From a virus: a DNA stretch of 21,928 nucleotides. The stretch spans positions 1 through 21,928 of IMG/VR virus record IMGVR_UViG_3300028794_000195; one strand, given 5' to 3'. Below, in pieces: positions 21,011-21,928 of the stretch. The translations under genes and the position numbers were made by a program. The notes beneath the pieces are model-generated. The model did not search any database. It saw only the letters and a program-made list of their open reading frames with translations, and was not told the DNA's origin. The first letter of the stretch is position 1, and every line of letters begins with the position of its first letter.

Positions 21011-21928
21011 GGTGATCAGCAGGGTGAAGATGAACATCAGCACGACCAGCCAGCCGGCCCGGCCCCACGAGTCGAGCACGTTGAACTTGCCCAGCAGCGA
21101 CAGGTCGGGCAGATCCACGATCTTGTCCGGCAGCGCGGGCACGTTCAGCGACCAGCCGCTCGGGTTCGGCTTGCCGTCGACGAACGACGGGCCGACCTTG
21201 GCGATCGCCTCCACGATGACCGCCAGCACCGTGCTGACCAGGATGCCGATCAGGATCGCGCCCTTGACCTTGCGGACGAAGAGCACCAGCGTGATCAACA
21301 GGCCGACGCAGAAGACGAACACCGGCCAGGTCGTCAGCTTGCCGCCCAGGCCCAGCTCGACCGGCACGGTCGTGCCCGCGGCGTCCGGGATGCGGCGCAC
21401 GAAGCCCGCGTCGACCAGCCCGATGATCATCAGGAACAGGCCGATGCCGACGCCGATCGCCGTCTTCAGCTGGGTGGGCACGGCCCGGAAGACCGCGGTA
21501 CGCAGCCCGGTCAGCACCAGGATGCCGATGATCACACCCTCGATGAAGACCAGGCCCATCGCGTCGGCCCAGGTCATCTCGGGCGCGATCTCGTACGCCA
21601 CGAGGGCGTTGACGCCGAGCCCGGCCGCCAGCGCCAGGGGGAACCGCGCCACGACGCCCATCAGGATGGTCATCACGCCCGCCACCAGCGCCGTACCGGC
21701 CGCCAGCGCCGCCACCGGCAGCTTGCCGCCGACCGCGTCCACGCCCGCCGCCAGGATCAGCGGGTTGAGCACCACGATGTAGGCCATCGTGAAGAAGGTG
21801 GCGAAACCACCGCGAACCTCCCGGCCGACGGACGAGCCGCGGGCCGAGATCTCGAAAAATCTGTCAAAGGCGTTCTTCGGGGTACGCCCGGACGAACCAG
21901 CATCCGTCTCGGCAGCAGCAGTGGACAT

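Larger units (their letters stand above)
20915..21928 (-). pseudogene. NCS2/AzgA-family purine permease, 5' part cut by the prophage
   Basis: The start (ATG at 21928) is the last base of the window. Residues 1-308 match a purine (hypoxanthine/guanine/adenine) permease of the NCS2 family: an N-terminal FDRFFEISARGSSVGREV stretch, then GGFATFFTMAYIVVLNP, FPLALAAGLGVNA, and about eight hydrophobic segments to FTLLITDF. Normal members are roughly 450-490 residues, so the last third or so is missing, including the last transport helices. The frame runs on for 29 phage-encoded residues to a stop at 20915, crossing the integrase start in another frame. The product is probably inactive. The missing part should be at the other end of the prophage. 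Confidence 0.92.

Noticed and set aside
1-21928. CRISPR array, tRNA genes, insertion sequences
   Set aside because: No regular spacer-repeat pattern, no cloverleaf-like segment and no transposase frame or terminal repeats were seen. The only recombinase is the integrase.

Overview
The window is most of an integrated siphovirus-type prophage in a high-GC actinomycete. The GC-rich codon use, the actinophage-type virion proteins and the purine-permease target fit Actinobacteria; a Micromonosporaceae-like host is a guess. The right end is a host NCS2/AzgA-family purine permease gene (minus strand, starting at 21928) cut after about 308 codons by the prophage. A large serine integrase lies immediately next to the junction (attachment half-site about 20970-21010). 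The other attachment site and the 3' part of the permease are not in the window, so they should lie left of position 1.

Almost all prophage genes are on the minus strand and read from right to left: serine integrase (19439/19515-20969); a 534-bp intergenic control-like region with several dyads and a strong hairpin; two small genes; a primase-helicase (16382-18340); a composite palindrome of repeated octamers; a cluster of small unknown genes; a 35-residue membrane protein; an HNH endonuclease; terminase large subunit; one 1025-codon reading frame holding portal, prohead protease and major capsid protein; connector and tail-terminator genes; tail tube; tail-assembly chaperones with a probable frameshift; a short tape measure; two tail-tip proteins; holin; and an M15 peptidase endolysin. 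Most virion genes are packed with TGATG, ATGA or GTGA overlaps, or with a stop codon sitting inside the next ribosome binding site. Two plus-strand genes at the left (a small acidic protein and a membrane-anchored protein) converge on the lysis genes and may belong to the prophage's accessory end.

The most unusual feature is repeated loss of stop codons between neighbouring genes that keep their own ribosome binding sites. It occurs at two junctions in portal/protease/capsid and at two junctions in the small-gene cluster (16095 and 15766). Other items are a candidate +1 slip (A-AAA) in the tail chaperone gene, a candidate +1 shift at CCC-TGA that would give the integrase a normal-looking C-terminus, and a promoter-like sequence straddling the attachment junction whose predicted start point falls on the integrase ATG. 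No immunity repressor, excisionase/RDF or small terminase subunit was recognised. No tRNA, rRNA, CRISPR array or insertion sequence was seen.
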